Source: Castanea sativa (taxonomy: Eukaryota > Streptophyta > Magnoliopsida > Fagales > Fagaceae). Taken from it: a stretch of DNA of 64,000 nt. Both the position numbers and the translations under genes were made by a program. A model generated the notes under the pieces. It ran no database searches. It saw nothing but the letters and a program-made list of their open reading frames with translations, and was not told where the DNA came from. The DNA lies in NCBI RefSeq assembly GCF_040712315.1, contig NC_134021.1, positions 28,730,001 through 28,794,000 of the forward strand, given 5' to 3'. This document shows positions 35,680 to 48,963 of the stretch, piece by piece (within the stretch, counting starts at the first letter, position 1; each line of letters opens with the position of its first letter).

Positions 35680-36405
35680 GGTTCTCAAACCCGGATTGGC
35701 CGGTCAAACTAGGTAAACCGTGAACCGATCACAAATCCGGTTTTTTATATGTGAAAATCGGGCATTTAAATATTTTGAGTGAACCTCTTGAACTGGGATT
35801 CAACCTGAAAAACCGACCGAATTGTGAGGCGGTTCAACCGGGTCAAAGAGTTGCATTTATTTTTTAAAAATAGAGAAAAGGGAGTTATGGAATGTAGAAC
35901 CTGAGACTTATGCCTCATTTAAGAACCAAATCCAGCATCATAATCAACACACCACTTAGGTTGCTTGTGAACAACTATGAAGTATATTATATTTATTATA
36001 GATTTGTGTGATTTATAATTTTTCAACTTATTCTATCACATCTCTCTCAATTTATCAAATATTACTAAATTTATTTTCTTTGATGAATTTACTTTTGATT
36101 AAAGAATTATGCCTTTGCGTGGGAATTTACTAAAATAATCAAAAGCAATTTTTTATTTAATCAAAATGATTTAAACTTGTAGGATTATTATAAAATATTT
36201 TTTTTAATGCTTATTTATGTTGTACTATATTATATTAACCTTATAATATCTCTATTATAAATTCTGTTTCAATTATTTTTAGATATTTTTAGTCAATTTT
36301 GCAACTATTTATATATTTAAAATACTTTTATTTGTATTTTAATTAATTATGATATCATTACGGTTGAACCTCGGTCCGACCTTAAAAACCTTGAACCTCT
36401 CCCTT
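35680..36405. mobile_element. Possible hAT-like MITE
   Basis: The left end CAAGGTTCTCAAACCCGGAT and the right end, reverse-complemented, CAAGGTTTTTAAGGTCGGAC share a CAAGGTT-type terminus with CCGG/GGTTCAACCG-rich subterminal sequence. Clear 8-bp duplications were not found. Confidence 0.35.
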
Positions 36406-36949
36406 TTTGTTTCTCTGAACGGCCCAAGTTTGAAAACCATGCAAACTATCTCTCTTTTCTCTCTTCTCTCTCCTTATTATTTTTTTGTTTTTTGATAGAT
36501 AGTGGGTGTTAGATTTTACCTTCACCTCCTCCCCCCTCCTCCAAAATCTACTATGAATTTTTAAAGTGACAATTAAACAGATTAATTTTAGCACCTACAA
36601 AAAAAAATTTAAAAGTGGTCACTCTAAGCCATTATTTAACTTGGATGGTTGCTATATTTTAGGCTTTTAGCACACCAAATACCAATAAATGTTCCCTTCA
36701 TTCAATGTTCTATAAATCTTTCTCCTTGCATACTTTAGATGTTTGCATTCTCCATCTCACAATTTGTAGGTATCACTTGTATGAGATTTATATATTATGG
36801 AAATGAAAATGCATGCATCAAGGACCATAAATACCACAGCGTAAACAAGGAGACAAAGCATAACAAACATCTACATGGCAACCGCCACCACCAGTTATAC
36901 ATGATAAATTTGATTGACAAGTTTTTAATGAGTAGCATATATTAGGCAT

Positions 36950-37260
36950 AATTGTCGTCGTAAGGGATGAGCAAGGAAACTTGCTTATGGCGCTAAATTC
37001 TAAGGGCCAAAAAATATCTGATGGGGAAGAAGTAGAGGCAGCAAGTACTAAGGAGAGCAATGGAATTTGCTCTGGAAATTGGATTCAAGATGCAATTTAG
37101 ATGGGGACGCTAATTCAATCATTTCAGCACAACAGTCATGGGCAACACACCCGTCCAAAATTGGTTGCCTAATAGAGGAGGTGTTGGATATTTTTGCAAA
37201 AATGTCATAAGCTTTGCTAAAGTTTGAAATTCAAATTTAATTAGAATTTGAATATCTGTT
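36950..37260 (+). pseudogene. RNase H-like (RVT_3) domain fragment
   Basis: Reads VVVRDEQGNLLMALNSKGQK, then after a frame change RAMEFALEIGFK, then GDANSIISAQQS and 'IGCLIEEVLDIF'. This is the pattern of the RNase H domain in plant non-LTR retroelement-derived proteins (AIRDxxG, RRALEFALEIG, EGD). Frameshifts and a stop make it a relic. The LTR at 37312 lies just downstream. Confidence 0.6.
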
Positions 37261-37311
37261 GTCAATGTTTTTAGATAGGAAAATTTTCCAAACATTAATG
37301 TAATGATTAAT

Positions 37312-39395
37312 GTAGACACCTCATTTTGTACCCGTTAATAACGTTTGGTCCCTGGCCCTACTAATGAGCTTAACATACGTCAATCAAGGGTAATTAAAGA
37401 GTTCACAATAGTTTGAAAGAAATCACAACTCAAAAGTGTTTAAATCGCTTTGAAAACGATACTGAAAAGTAACCTTTGCTCACTATTTTCACCATAACTT
37501 TTGATTCACAAATAAAGTTTAAGTAAGGTTTATTTCATTGGAAAGTAGACATCCTAGGCTTCAATTTAAACAAAACGTTTGCTTAACTTGGACTTATATT
37601 GAATGCATTATGATCGTTTGAAGTTGGGCCAACATAATAGCCAAAGGGTTTTTTAGGAGCATGCGAACGCATGAATCAAGGGTGCGTGCGCACCCTCGAA
37701 ACATGCGCGCACATGCTCATTTCCAATTTATTAAATATGATTTTTGGGCCCTCAAAACATCATTTTTTATGGGGCCAGCCCCTAGACCCTTAGGAACGTC
37801 CAAAGGCCTCTAACAAGCCTCGAAAACCTAATTTTTAACATAAAAATACTCACCTTATGTCTCCAATAAAAACCCTAGCTAGAGAGAATTTATTTTTTGC
37901 CACCAACTTCTCTAAAACCCTAGTTAATCTTTTCTAAACTCCCACACAACACCTTTGCACTTTGTTTACAAATTCAAAACCTCTCTTTAGTTAGTTTTAA
38001 GGCCAAAATTTTATCTTCTAATTTTTTTTCAAAACTATTTTCAATTAAACTTTGTTTTTGAGTTGTGATTTCTAAAAACTATTATGTTCTTTTGATTATT
38101 CTTGTCCTCTCAATCTAATCTTTGTGTTGTATGCACTATGTTACAAACCCATGAATAGAACTCACCCTTGAAACTCGGCTTGCAAGGGGAGGGTGCTCAA
38201 GAGCTTATAAACTAATAGTTAAGCTTACACTTAACCAATATGGGATGCTAGGATCATAACACACTAAGGGGTTAGTTAAACAATCTCTAAACTCATAATC
38301 TTAAGTAATTTGAGTATTATTTCCTTGAATTCTTTATTTGTTTAATATGATTCACATGAGTTTCTTAATGTAGTTTCTCTAATTGTTATCTTTGTTTTTT
38401 TTTTTTTTAATTCTATGATATGTATTAATTTGATTTTAGGTTGTTTGTAATTTGTTCTAAGTTGCTTCTGTGATTTTATTTGGTTTTTATGTTATATTAA
38501 CATGTTCTTTGTTTTGATATTAGTTTGATTATTCACATGTGCTTTATTTCATTGTTGTTATATTTATTTGATGCATGTTAGTCTAACCTTGATGTAGTTT
38601 TTATTTAGTTTTGTGTTTCCTTTGTTTATCTGTTTGATTTAGATTCAAGTATGTAATTGATTAAATCATAACAATGTGATTTTTACATATTGTGCTAAAG
38701 GATGCATTCACATCATCGAATATACATGTGCATGGTTTCGACCATATGAATGCATAGTTGAGTGTGCGTACACACCTTTAAACCCAAACATGAACAAAAT
38801 CCTGTTTTTATTGTTTTAATCATTTTTCATATGTTATTTGATTTTGTTTGACTCTGTTTAGGTTAATTATTTATGTTTAATCATTTTCCATGTTGTTTGA
38901 GTCTTTTCTTTATGTTTGGTTTATTTGATATATTTTCCTTGTGTGTTTTATTTAATTGTCAACTTTCCATGTTTAATTTATTTTGTTTGATTTGTTTCAT
39001 TTTATATTGTGATATGATATTTAACATGTTGTGTTATTTTTTTAAGTGCATGATGTATGTTTATGTTAAGGATTAGGGTTCCTTTGATAACTTCTTTATT
39101 TTAACATGGCCTAGCAATACATAATGGAGGCTAGCCTACAAGCCGGGCAGTCTTGGGTGCCTAACACCTTCCCAAGCTGAACCCAAACTCCGGACCCATA
39201 ATCTAGTATGTAGACCTATGCATGTAAGTAAGTGGCCCAAAAGACTTGATATGGTTTCTAGACCTAATCTGGGTGGCGGTTCCATTTTTTCACCCTTTAC
39301 TCAATCTATTCTAAGCTGAGGCGTACTTCCCACAAAGAAACCACACTCATTTACGGGAGCTTGCATCCATAGTTAATACAACCAATTGCCAGCCT
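37312..39395 (+). mobile_element. LTR of a large Gypsy-type element (solo or truncated)
   Basis: Starts TGTAGACACCTCATTTTGTA, an LTR start I recognise from plants. Near its end it holds GGTGCCTAACACCTTCCCAA and GGTGGCGGTTCCATTTTTTC, both matched in inverted form in the insert at 52467-54949. No gag or pol follows. The exact 3' end and target duplication were not found. Confidence 0.5.
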
Positions 39396-39427
39396 TTTTA
39401 TTATTATTGCAATATATACTATACGGT

Positions 39428-39815
39428 TGTTGGCCCATTATTGTTAGGCCCATATTCTATAAGTTGGACAATGGTTCCCTAGCAAGCCCAATCCATGATG
39501 CTTATTAGATTTAGTCGTGGACTGTTTAGTCCTTGGTACCAGCCCTTGCTTAGGGCCCAGCTCGAGGTACCTCGGTAATGCCTTGGGGAACATCAGCACC
39601 GAACAACGCCTAACATCTGTTGTAAGTCCCAAAGACTGAAATCTCGGTTTCCAAAGTGGGGCCCAGTTTCGTCAGGAATAATCCTGAAGGGCCCCACATG
39701 CACAAAAACTGCTGAAAATCAATCATTATTAACCCACTAAGGAATGATATAAATAGGGAAAAAGAAGGAGAAATGGGGGTTAGACACTAAAGGGCAAGGA
39801 ACTAGAAAGCTACAT

Positions 39816-39860
<45 letters not shown>

Positions 39861-41782
39861 GAGAGCAAGAAACCTTAAGTAGAAGATAGACAACCTTATC
39901 CCAAGTATTAAATTTGGTCTTGAGGAGCTTCCCATTGTAGGATATCCATATACCCATTACAACAAGTAAATTATGAGCCCAACAAGAGAGTTAGCCCATT
40001 AACTGAGGATTAGGCCGCACAATTGGCGTCGTCTATGGGAATCTTCTACTTAGCTGTAGTTCCGGGCGAAGTTAGTCACTTTGGAGTATGGTTGATCAGC
40101 GCTCGATGAGTTTCGCAGATAGTCGGTCCAAGGGTTCATCCAGGGGTTCGAGTTGGCAAGAAAGGAGGCAAAAAAGGGGATCAGGACTATAGGTACGATG
40201 ATCATGGGGAGTAGTCGAACTCGGGAGAAAGGTCCTTTCAGCTGTACCGATTTGCGTCCTACACTCCTGAATACAAAGAGTATGACAGAAGGGATCAGGA
40301 GTTAGAGCATTTATGTAAGCAAGTCTAAAATTTAGAGCTAGAAGTACAGGGTAGGCGTTGAAGAAGGAATCATGGTGAACCCCTTGAAGACTCTAGCAGC
40401 ACGAGGGAAAGTCGGGTGGGAGTCCTCTCATCGAAGTGGCTCCAGTCGATTAAGAGAGAGATCGCGTGATTTTGTCCAGCAACTATCGAATTCCCCCAAC
40501 TAACATAAGCATCATAGTGCAGCGATGGACGCGATGAGCCGGGCCCTATGAAGGGAGGCTCGGTCACCATTTTCTGACGAGATTGAGTGCTCTCAAATGC
40601 TATGATGTTTTAACCGACCGCCGTTTATTTCATACGACTGTACGGCTAACCCTGTAGAACATGTCAGCCATTACATCCAGATGATGTCGTTGTACAGTCA
40701 AAATGATGAACTTATGTGCAAGGTATTTCCTTCTAGCTTCGGACCTACAGCTTTAAGATGGTTCAATGGGTTAAAGAAGGGGTCGATCCATAATTTTGGT
40801 GAGGTAATTTAGGAGTTTGGGGCTCGGTTTATGGCTTGTAGTCCGGTGCCCAACCTATTAATGTACTGCTATCCATAAAGATAGGGGCTGGAGAAACTCT
40901 TCGAAGTTACATTAACAGGTATTAGGAATTGTATAATAAAATTAGGGGAGGCAATAAGAAGGTGGTGGCCAGCACCTTTAGATTGGGACTTATACAAGAT
41001 TCGAAACTGAGAGATTCGTTGACCATGAGGCCCCCCGAGAATATGCACCAACTAATAAGGCAAATTGAGGAATACAAAAGGCTCGAGGATGATCGGCAGC
41101 AAAGTAAAGGCAAGACACTTGCTACTTCACAGTATGCAAAGGATTCACGACTAGAGGGCTTTCAACCAAGGCCGAGGAGGGAATTAAGGATCCAAGAGCC
41201 AAACATGCACTCCTACCACCATTAGGGGTTATTGAAGTTATACATGCGGCTTTAATTGGTACAAGTTTAAGTCGACGCAAGGGGATCTTGAGTGTGGTTT
41301 TAGTGGAGAATCCCAAAGGCGACGCTCAGCTTGAAAAGAAGCTAAGATTGAGTCAGGGACCAATTGAATTTGGAGATGAAGACTTGGAGGGGATGACCCA
41401 ACCACATGACGACACCTTCGTAGTCACTACCAAAATCAGTGGTTTTGTGGTAAAAAGGGTGTTAGTAGATCAAGGAAGCAGGGTCGAGGTAATGTACCCT
41501 TGGTGGGATTTGATGGCAGAATGGTGATCCTCGAGGGACAGATCTCCTTGCTTGTTAATATTGAAGACAGAAAGGTAATGGTGAATTTCATTATGGTGAA
41601 TTCCTTCTCCCTATATACAATAATTCTCGGCCGACCCTGGATCCACGCTATGGGAGCTGTACCGTCTATTTTGCATGTGAAGGTGAAATTTCATACCGAG
41701 CAAGGAATTACAGTGGTAAAAGGAGATCAGCACGTGGCAAAGCAATGTTTGGTGGCGGCTGTCAATCGAGCTCCCATATATT
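39428..41782 (+). mobile_element. Truncated Ty3/Gypsy element: 5' LTR, gag and protease
   Basis: The LTR is 39428-40021 (TGTTGGCCC...GCACA) with a (GA)n tract at 39819-39857, followed by the primer-binding region ATTGGCGTCGTCTATGGGAA. Gag pieces follow (40600-41215, e.g. 'ELYNKIRGGNKKVVASTFRL' and 'LRDSLTMRPPENMHQLI'), then a protease with VLVDQGS in place of the usual D-S/T-G (41288-41784, ending WIHAMGAVPSILHVKVKFHT). Several stops and frame breaks. The element stops abruptly at 41782 against CACTA intron sequence; no reverse transcriptase or second LTR. Confidence 0.75.
39819..39857. repeat. (GA)n microsatellite
   Basis: About 19 GA units inside an LTR. Confidence 0.95.
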
Positions 41783-42308
41783 GAGTAAGTTGAATTGTAG
41801 TTAATATAAATTTCTTCAAGAGTTAGCTTGATTTACAATTTAATTGCATTATGTGTTATCTAGGGAGCACAAGTACATGATCCTACAAGCAAGTGCTAGG
41901 AATATAGACAATCGACATAACAAACAGTTCCAATTATGGTTTGAAAATCATGTAAGTTCTATCTATATATAAATTATTACAATTGTGATTTATGCTTGAT
42001 TTGAGACAATTACAATGATTGTGTTCATTTTGATCTTGTTTTGAATAGATTACTCAATTATATGATGACGGGAAAGTGAGAAGAACTCTTAGATCTAGCT
42101 CGTGGATTGTCAGAAGAAGCCGTATGTTATAATGGGTACATTGTTAATGGTTTTAGATTTAGTAAAAATGAAAGTGATTGTAAAAGAAATACTCAAAGTT
42201 GTGGAGTCTTGGTAAAAGGAGATGCAAGTACAGGCAATCGTGACTATTATGGTATCTTAACCAATATCATTGAATTACACTACATGGGGACGATAAGATT
42301 GTAATGTT

Positions 42309-42846
42309 TGAAGAGCCACATTTGATCAACAGACCTTTAGTGAATTTGGTCGACTATAAGATTACAGACAATCAGTAAAGTAAGTCGTCAATAATATTGA
42401 CGACAGTTACACACATTAATGATCCAGTCTTAAATCCTTTCCTTAACAAGGTCTGAATATTACAGACCTCAGCAAACAACCTTAGACAACTAATCTGACC
42501 GGTGTAATACGGTTACGAGACTTTAAACAAGGATATAATGGCATTCAATAGGCTATTCAAAGCCTCCAACGTTTGGCACAATAAATGCCTTGAGCATTTA
42601 CTCACAGACATGCTATATAAGGCAAACAACAACAAGTAAGCAGGCATCGACACATACACTTACACAAGATACTCAGACTGTCTCTTACATTACTCTGTTT
42701 TTCAAGGAGATAGACTGACTTAAGCATCGGAGGCTCTCTTAGGACCCCAGGTGCCCTCTTACACTGTTTCTTAGAAACAGGTACTGACGCTCGTCCATAC
42801 CAGTGACGAGGAGTATACTCACGAGCTTCAGTTTTCTGCTTCATTA
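42309..42846 (+). repeat. 5' LTR of the Gypsy element
   Basis: Starts TGAAGAGCCACATTTGATC and ends GCTTCATTA. Shares AGGATATAATGGCATTCAA and ACATGCTATATAAG (TATA-like) with the 3' LTR. Confidence 0.88.
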
Positions 42847-43159
42847 GTTTGGTGCCGTTTGTGGGGAACGACTGAGTTGCAATACTCTCAGGCAAGTCAT
42901 CGTATCTCTACCAACAAAGTTCCTCGAGATACATGGACACTTCCACCTCATCACCTCCTGCAGACCCAACTGTGATGACTGAGTAGATCCGTATTCGGAT
43001 AGTCAGCGTCCAAGAGTTGATGAAGCAAAACCAATGAGGGCGTCTCGAGAACCGAGAATGTCCTAAGAACAGTAACACTTCCCTGGTATGACGTAATCGA
43101 AACAATGATGAAGACCACAGTCCAAGCAGCAGTAGAGCTACCTCTAAATGAACTGGGCA

Positions 43160-43616
43160 GACCACGCTCAATAAAGATCAGATGATGGAAGCCATGAGAA
43201 AAGAGCTGGATGAGGTCAAAAATTCCATGAAAGGGAAAACTGCTGTAAACCTTGATGGCATGTTCAAGAGGAAAAACTAGCCTTTCACTGCCCAAATACT
43301 TGAGTGTCCTCTTCCCCCCAAGTTTAAACTTCCGCAATTGAAGGTCTATGACGGCACGAAAGATCATCTTGATCACATTGGTGCATTCAAGACAATCCTA
43401 AACCTCTAGCAAACACCAGACGAGGTGACATGCAAATCCTTCCCAGCCACCCTAAGGAGGGTTGCAAGAGAGTGGTTTAGTAAGCTACCAGTGGTCTCAA
43501 TTGATAACTTTAAGCAGTTAAGCGACTTCTTTGTTCGTCACTTCATTGGAGGCCAGCGACATAAAAGGCTCACTTCATATTTGTTGACCATAAAGCAGCA
43601 AGAGGGAGAAACCTAA
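43160..43616 (+). pseudogene. Gypsy gag fragment
   Basis: Readable text includes MMEAMRKELDEVKNSMKGKT, PKFKLPQLKVYDGTKDHLDH, 'FPATLRRVAREWFSKLP' and 'FFVRHFIGGQRHKRLTSYLL', the hallmarks of Retrotrans_gag in plant Gypsy elements. Two stops interrupt it (after FKRKN and ILNL). It ends at QQEGET, where the Copia insertion begins. Confidence 0.8.
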
Positions 43617-43620
43617 TAAG

Positions 43621-46319
43621 ATGGCCAAGTGCTACATTAGATGTAAGAACAATGTCCAAATTTCTTTTCCAGTCAACATAATTAGATCCAGTTAGTTTGT
43701 TTTGATTAAGAATAGTAACAAGTGGGCTAAAAGATGCCATGATCAAATCTAAAAATAATGAACATGAATATAATAAGTAAATTGGATGTTATCAATTTAG
43801 CATATAAACATATAGTATAGAACTTTAATAAAACCATAATATAATATATGCAACGACAACCCAATCCCATGTTTAAAATTCATTGGAAGCAAGTAAATTA
43901 TAAACACTATGATTGATTGAGAACTATTCTCATTATTAGTGCTATCATGATAACTCTTATCAAACGCTAATAACATGCCGTATTCCCTATAGCCTCTAAG
44001 TAATAATGACATAGCTCCGAAGGGAGGTTAACATTAAATTTAGTTTAGTGTACACCATTGATTGAATTCTATGTGAGTCATTTAGTAACTCCACGGTAGC
44101 GTGGTCGTTTTTAATGTAAAAACACATATCATCCACCATTAAGAAATTTAATCTGTAGTTCCATGAATTAAACACCCTCCGAAGGGAGTAAGGCATATAC
44201 GCCAAGACGAGGTGCTTAATCATACTACTATAAACTGACAATGGAGGCCATGAGATCCAACCCTTGTATCTCTCTCCCACTAGATGTTTTAAATTAAAGG
44301 TTTTTAATCATGAAACATGTGTAATTTAATCACACATAGCCTTGCACTTTTTAAATTTGAAAACACTTGGAAAAAGTTCAAAATTCCCTTCAGTGGCATT
44401 TTCGCGAGAATCTCGCAACTAAGCTCTTCCCGCGAAAATGAGTTAAGGCAAAATAATGACAACACAAAATTCAGACAGAAACTTTTGTGACTGTTTCGCG
44501 AATAAAGCTTACCCGCGAAAAGTTTTTTGCTTCAAAGGCATTTTTCGTGAGTAACTTCGCGAGAAGGTAACCGGCAAAAAACTCGTGTTTTCAGTTTTTA
44601 AAGGGAAAAAGTGGACAATTTTCAACGGTTTTCCATGAACAAACAACCACCATATGAATATAATAGATAGAATTTGATATCAAAACTGAATTCCATTAAT
44701 GTTATAGCCTTAAAGTTCAATTCAACATACTTGAATTCAAATTTGAACAATATCATAACATCAATATCAATTTTTATCAAACCATAGTTTCAACAACCAT
44801 GCAGAAAATTAAATACATATATAATCTTCTAACATCATGAAACTATTATCTCTAATTTCAAAACTCACAAAACATGTTATACAGATTCGAAATTGAAGAC
44901 CGCTCTAACACCAATTGATGGAAAAATACATGTTTGTATCGCTTACAAAACATATGTAGCAGAAAATTAACGGATCTACTTCATTCGCAATTGTTAACAT
45001 GTACTATGCAAATTTCAGAATTCAAGAACAAGAGAGCGTACCTTGGTGTAGTGAAATTCAAAACAAAATATCAGAAGAACTCGGGAACACTTTTAATCTT
45101 CACTCCAATTCCACTTTACACCCAAGAAGTGTGGTCTCTCAATCAATTTTCAAAGGGAGAATAAGAAAGTGTCTTACACTCATATACACACCATTTCATG
45201 TTTTTAGAAAAAAAATTTATGTTTCTCTCCTTATAACTGATTATCTAATTGGGCTAGCCTTTTGGACATTTCCAATTGGGTTTTAACATGTGGCTTGGTG
45301 TGGGACTAAAAGGGACCAATAAGACACTAGCTCTAATGGGCCTTGGACTTTTTTTTCAACTCTTGACAAGTCCAAAGTTACCATTAACTATATTTAATAT
45401 CACTATATAAATATAGTTGCACTCTAGGCCTTATTTATAAATTATATCCCAATACTTTATTATACATGCAACCCCTTCATTAAATATTCGTAATAATACA
45501 AAGTCATGAATGTAGACTGCTACTTTATAAATTACTACATCTTAATCCTTGAGTACCCGGTTTAATCCTCTATGTTATTCTCATATATTTATAAAATTCA
45601 ATTTCATAAATATATACTTTAGTACTCCTTACTAAAGTGGTTAGGCCTAACACTTTGAATAACCAAACCTATTAAACTTATCTTAAGGGAATATTTTGTA
45701 TCTCCGTTAAGAAACTATGAATTCCATCTTGAGAATATATGTTCCATCAACACTAAATGTGGCTGCCCAACATACTGAGGTTTTGATCATTATTTTAGAT
45801 CCCACTCCTAATATATCAAAGCAACCTACATTTCATGATCAGGTCCATTATCCTTTCAGGATTAAGAGTTCATGTAAATAGAAGTTGTGAGATTTATTAT
45901 TCATTTGATAGTCGTTAGGAGAATAATAAATCTCACAACGGTCCAGTTCAATATGTTTTAACTCTTAAAACATATTAACATACCAACTAGAAGTCTCCAC
46001 TTCTATTATCAAGACAAATCATCTTAGTTGATATGTTAATAGTTTTCGCAGATGAAATGCTCAATTTCATCACCGACTACGAACTAAAATTCTGAATTTA
46101 CAAAGAACTTGGGATTTATATCTTCTGTGACTTTTCACATAAATCACATACTATGCATCTCATGGACTATATGATAATGTCCAAATATTCATGTTACTAT
46201 TATTTTAGATAATAATAATAAAAAATTATTAATCACAATATTAAGTCATACATAATGTCATACTTAATATCATATATAGTATCATACAATAGGATTTAAG
46301 GACACTAATCCTAACGTCA
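43621..46319 (-). mobile_element. Ty1/Copia fragment nested in the Gypsy element
   Basis: Read on the minus strand: an LTR of about 1.4 kb (44916-46319, ending TTTTTCCATCA), a primer-binding region TTGGTGTTAGAGC (compare TGGTATCAGAGC), a ~1.2-kb leader, and the start of gag (MASFSPLVTILNQNKLTGSN, ATG at about 43738) running on as 'DWKRNLDIVL' to the break near 43621. Everything after the first ~35 gag codons is missing, so only the 5' part was kept. The leader holds several CGCGAGAA/CGCGAAAA motifs at 44400-44575. Confidence 0.75.
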
Positions 46320-46339
46320 TAGTCTCTTAACGAGGGATT

Positions 46340-47215
46340 GTAGCAAGCCTAGAGGAGGAGAAGGATATATTGGACATGGCTTCACCAAGAACTAGAAATG
46401 AGGTTTTCCAGTGGATAGACGAGTGTGAAGAAGATTTTCAAAACCTCAAGGAGTACTTAGCAAAGCCTCCACCCCTGAGCCCATCAATACAGGGAGAAGG
46501 TTTGTTCTTGTATTTGTTTGTATCCTAGGCAGCAGTCAGTTGAGTTTTAATTTGTGAAGAGAACAAGATCCAATGGCCGGTATACTACACAATTCAAGCT
46601 TTTAAAGAGGTTGAGATGAAGTACCCAATGATGGAGAAATTGGAATTTGCTTTGGTCATCGCTCTGAGGAAGCTTCGTTCATACTTTCAAGCTCAAGCCA
46701 TCATTGTAATAACAAACTAGCCCATTAAAAAGTCTATGAGCAAGCCTGATGCAGCACATATGATTCAATGGGTAATTGAGCTTAGTCAAATTGAAATTGA
46801 GTACGAACCAAGAACAGCAATCAAAGCTCAAGCTTTGGTAGACTTCATCTCTGAATTCACGCTTCCCGAACCAGACCTTTAGTTAGAATACTAGATAGCA
46901 TATGCAGATGGTTCGTCTGTTACAGGCCTTGGCGGAGCTGGTGTAGTTATCATCTCACCAGAGGGGGACATCCTCAAATATAAAGTGCAGTTACAATTCC
47001 CAACCGCCAACAATGAAGCAGAGTATGAGGCCGTTCTCACCAGCTTGAGGATAGCCAAAGCTCTGGGGGCAATGAACTTAAAACTGAAAACCGACTACAT
47101 GCTCGTCGTTGGACAGATGACCAACAAGTACAAGGCGAAAGAGATAAGAATGTAAAAGTTTTCAAGACTAACTCAACAATTGGTTGATTACTTTGATGAT
47201 GTCAGAGTTTAATAG
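46340..47215 (+). pseudogene. Gypsy RT connection and RNase H fragment
   Basis: Text includes 'CEEDFQNLKEYLAKPPPLSP', 'VEMKYPMMEKLEFALVIALR', SQIEIEYEPRTAIKAQALVD and the RNase H part 'IAYADGSSVTGLGGAGVV', followed by 'NNEAEYEAVLTSLRIAKALG'. The DGS and NEAEYEA motifs of RNase H are intact but several stops precede them. The main reverse transcriptase fingers/palm were not seen; that part was lost along with the end of gag. Confidence 0.78.
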
Positions 47216-47299
47216 ATTCCAAGGGCTGACAAAGCTGGCTAGAATGGCCTCATCCAGTGATGTCACAAACCAGCAGGGAGTACACTTGGATATACAGAC

Positions 47300-47790
47300 A
47301 ACCTCAAGTATGGAAGGATTGCAGACCTTTCCAATTCAAGGAAGATCATTGTTTGCAAGTTTGGAATCCCAAGAGTAATCGTCTTAAATAATGGTCATCA
47401 GTTCAACAACCATAAGTTCAGAAAGTTTTGTGGAGATTTAGGCATAAAAAACCATTATTCGTCACTTGGGCACCCCTAAACAAACGGCCAGACAGAAGTT
47501 ATAAATCGAACTTTGTTGAAAATCATCAAAGCTCGACTTGAGAGGGCAAAGGGGCTATGGCCAGAATAACTAACCGGAGTGTTATAGGCCTATCAAACCA
47601 CTGCAAGAACACCGACAGGAAAAATTCCATTCAGGCTAGTCTTTGGTATTGAAACTACGATTCCTGTTGGAGTTGGATTATCAAGTCTAAAACGAACTCA
47701 TTATGACAAGTCTTTCAACATCTCAACACTAAAGCCAAACCTAGACTACCTACCTGAAGTCAGAGACGACGCAGCTTAAACAATGGCTTG
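47300..47790 (+). pseudogene. Gypsy integrase core fragment
   Basis: Readable pieces are IIVCKFGIPRVIVLNNGHQF, 'GIKNHYSSLGHP', TNGQTEVINRTLLKIIKARL and TARTPTGKIPFRLVFGIETT, the standard Gypsy integrase order. The usual catalytic D in 'DNG' is N (NNG) and stops follow, so it is inactive. Confidence 0.78.
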
Positions 47791-47999
47791 ATACTAGCAA
47801 AAAATGTTGAAGTATCAGATGAGTAGAAATAATTTTATTAATGCATTTCTTTTTAGTCAAGATTATTTCCCTTGCAATTCCCTTATTAAGGTGAATGAAA
47901 CAAAAGAACTTCCAAGCTATTCAAGAACTTCCAAGCTATTCAAATACTTGATTGTTCAAAAGTAATATAAGCTCCAAGGATAGCACAAAGCTTCAGTAG

Positions 48000-48600
48000 C
48001 AAGTCTATGATACAGATTCTACTGATGAGCATGAGCTCAGGTAGTCAACCTACATCAAATCGTTAATACAGATTCTACTGATGAGTATGAGCTCAAGCAG
48101 TCAATCTACATCAAATCATCGATACAGATTTTGCAGATAAGCATAAGCTCAAGTAGTCAATCTACATCAGACCAACGATACAAATTCTACTTAAGAGCAT
48201 AAGTTCAAGCAGTCAATCTACATCAAAACAGATTCCACTGACGAGTATTAACTCAAGTGAGCAATTTGTGATACAAACTCTACTGCCAAGATCAACTTTG
48301 AGAAAAAGCAAATCTTTAGTAGCCAGTTTAAATCAATGCAGTGATACGAACTCTACTGTCAAATCCTCAGTAGTCAGTTCACATCATCTCAAAACTACAA
48401 ACTTCACTGACGAGCATAAGTTCATGCAGCTAGTTCACAATATCTTTACAAAGCTTCAACAGCATGTTTTCAGCACAATTGATAGTACAAACTCAATTGG
48501 TAGGCCAAACCTCACGAATAACCTTGAACTATGTCTTTTATTGACAAGCTTAAAGCTCAATATACATCATTCCCACTCTATTGGTGAGCTTAAAAGTGGG
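48000..48600. repeat. Minisatellite with ~57-62-bp unit
   Basis: About five clear copies of GATACAGATTCTACTGATGA followed by GCAGTCAATCTACATCA, then more diverged ones, in the spacer between pol and the antisense gene. Confidence 0.8.
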
Positions 48601-48963
48601 TAACCTACATTCTCTCTATAAAGCTCTTACAACTTATTTGCAACATAACAATATTGCAAACTCTATTGATCACATGACAAACCTCAAAGCTGTAAAATTC
48701 CTAAGGGAATGATACCAAGGTTCAAACAAGTAAGCTTTAATGCAGACAGTAGAGCAAACAAAGCATGAAATTTTAAAAGGCCTCAAACAAAAGGCAACCA
48801 TTGTTTTTAAGCAAGAGAAGCTTTAGGGCAGTCATTGTTTTCAAGCAAAATAAGCCTCAAAACATGAAGGCAATCATTGTTTGGAAATAAAAGCCTCAAA
48901 ATAGGAGGCATCCATTGTTCATGAATTTTAAATAATAGAGATAAAAAAAAAACTTAGCTTGCT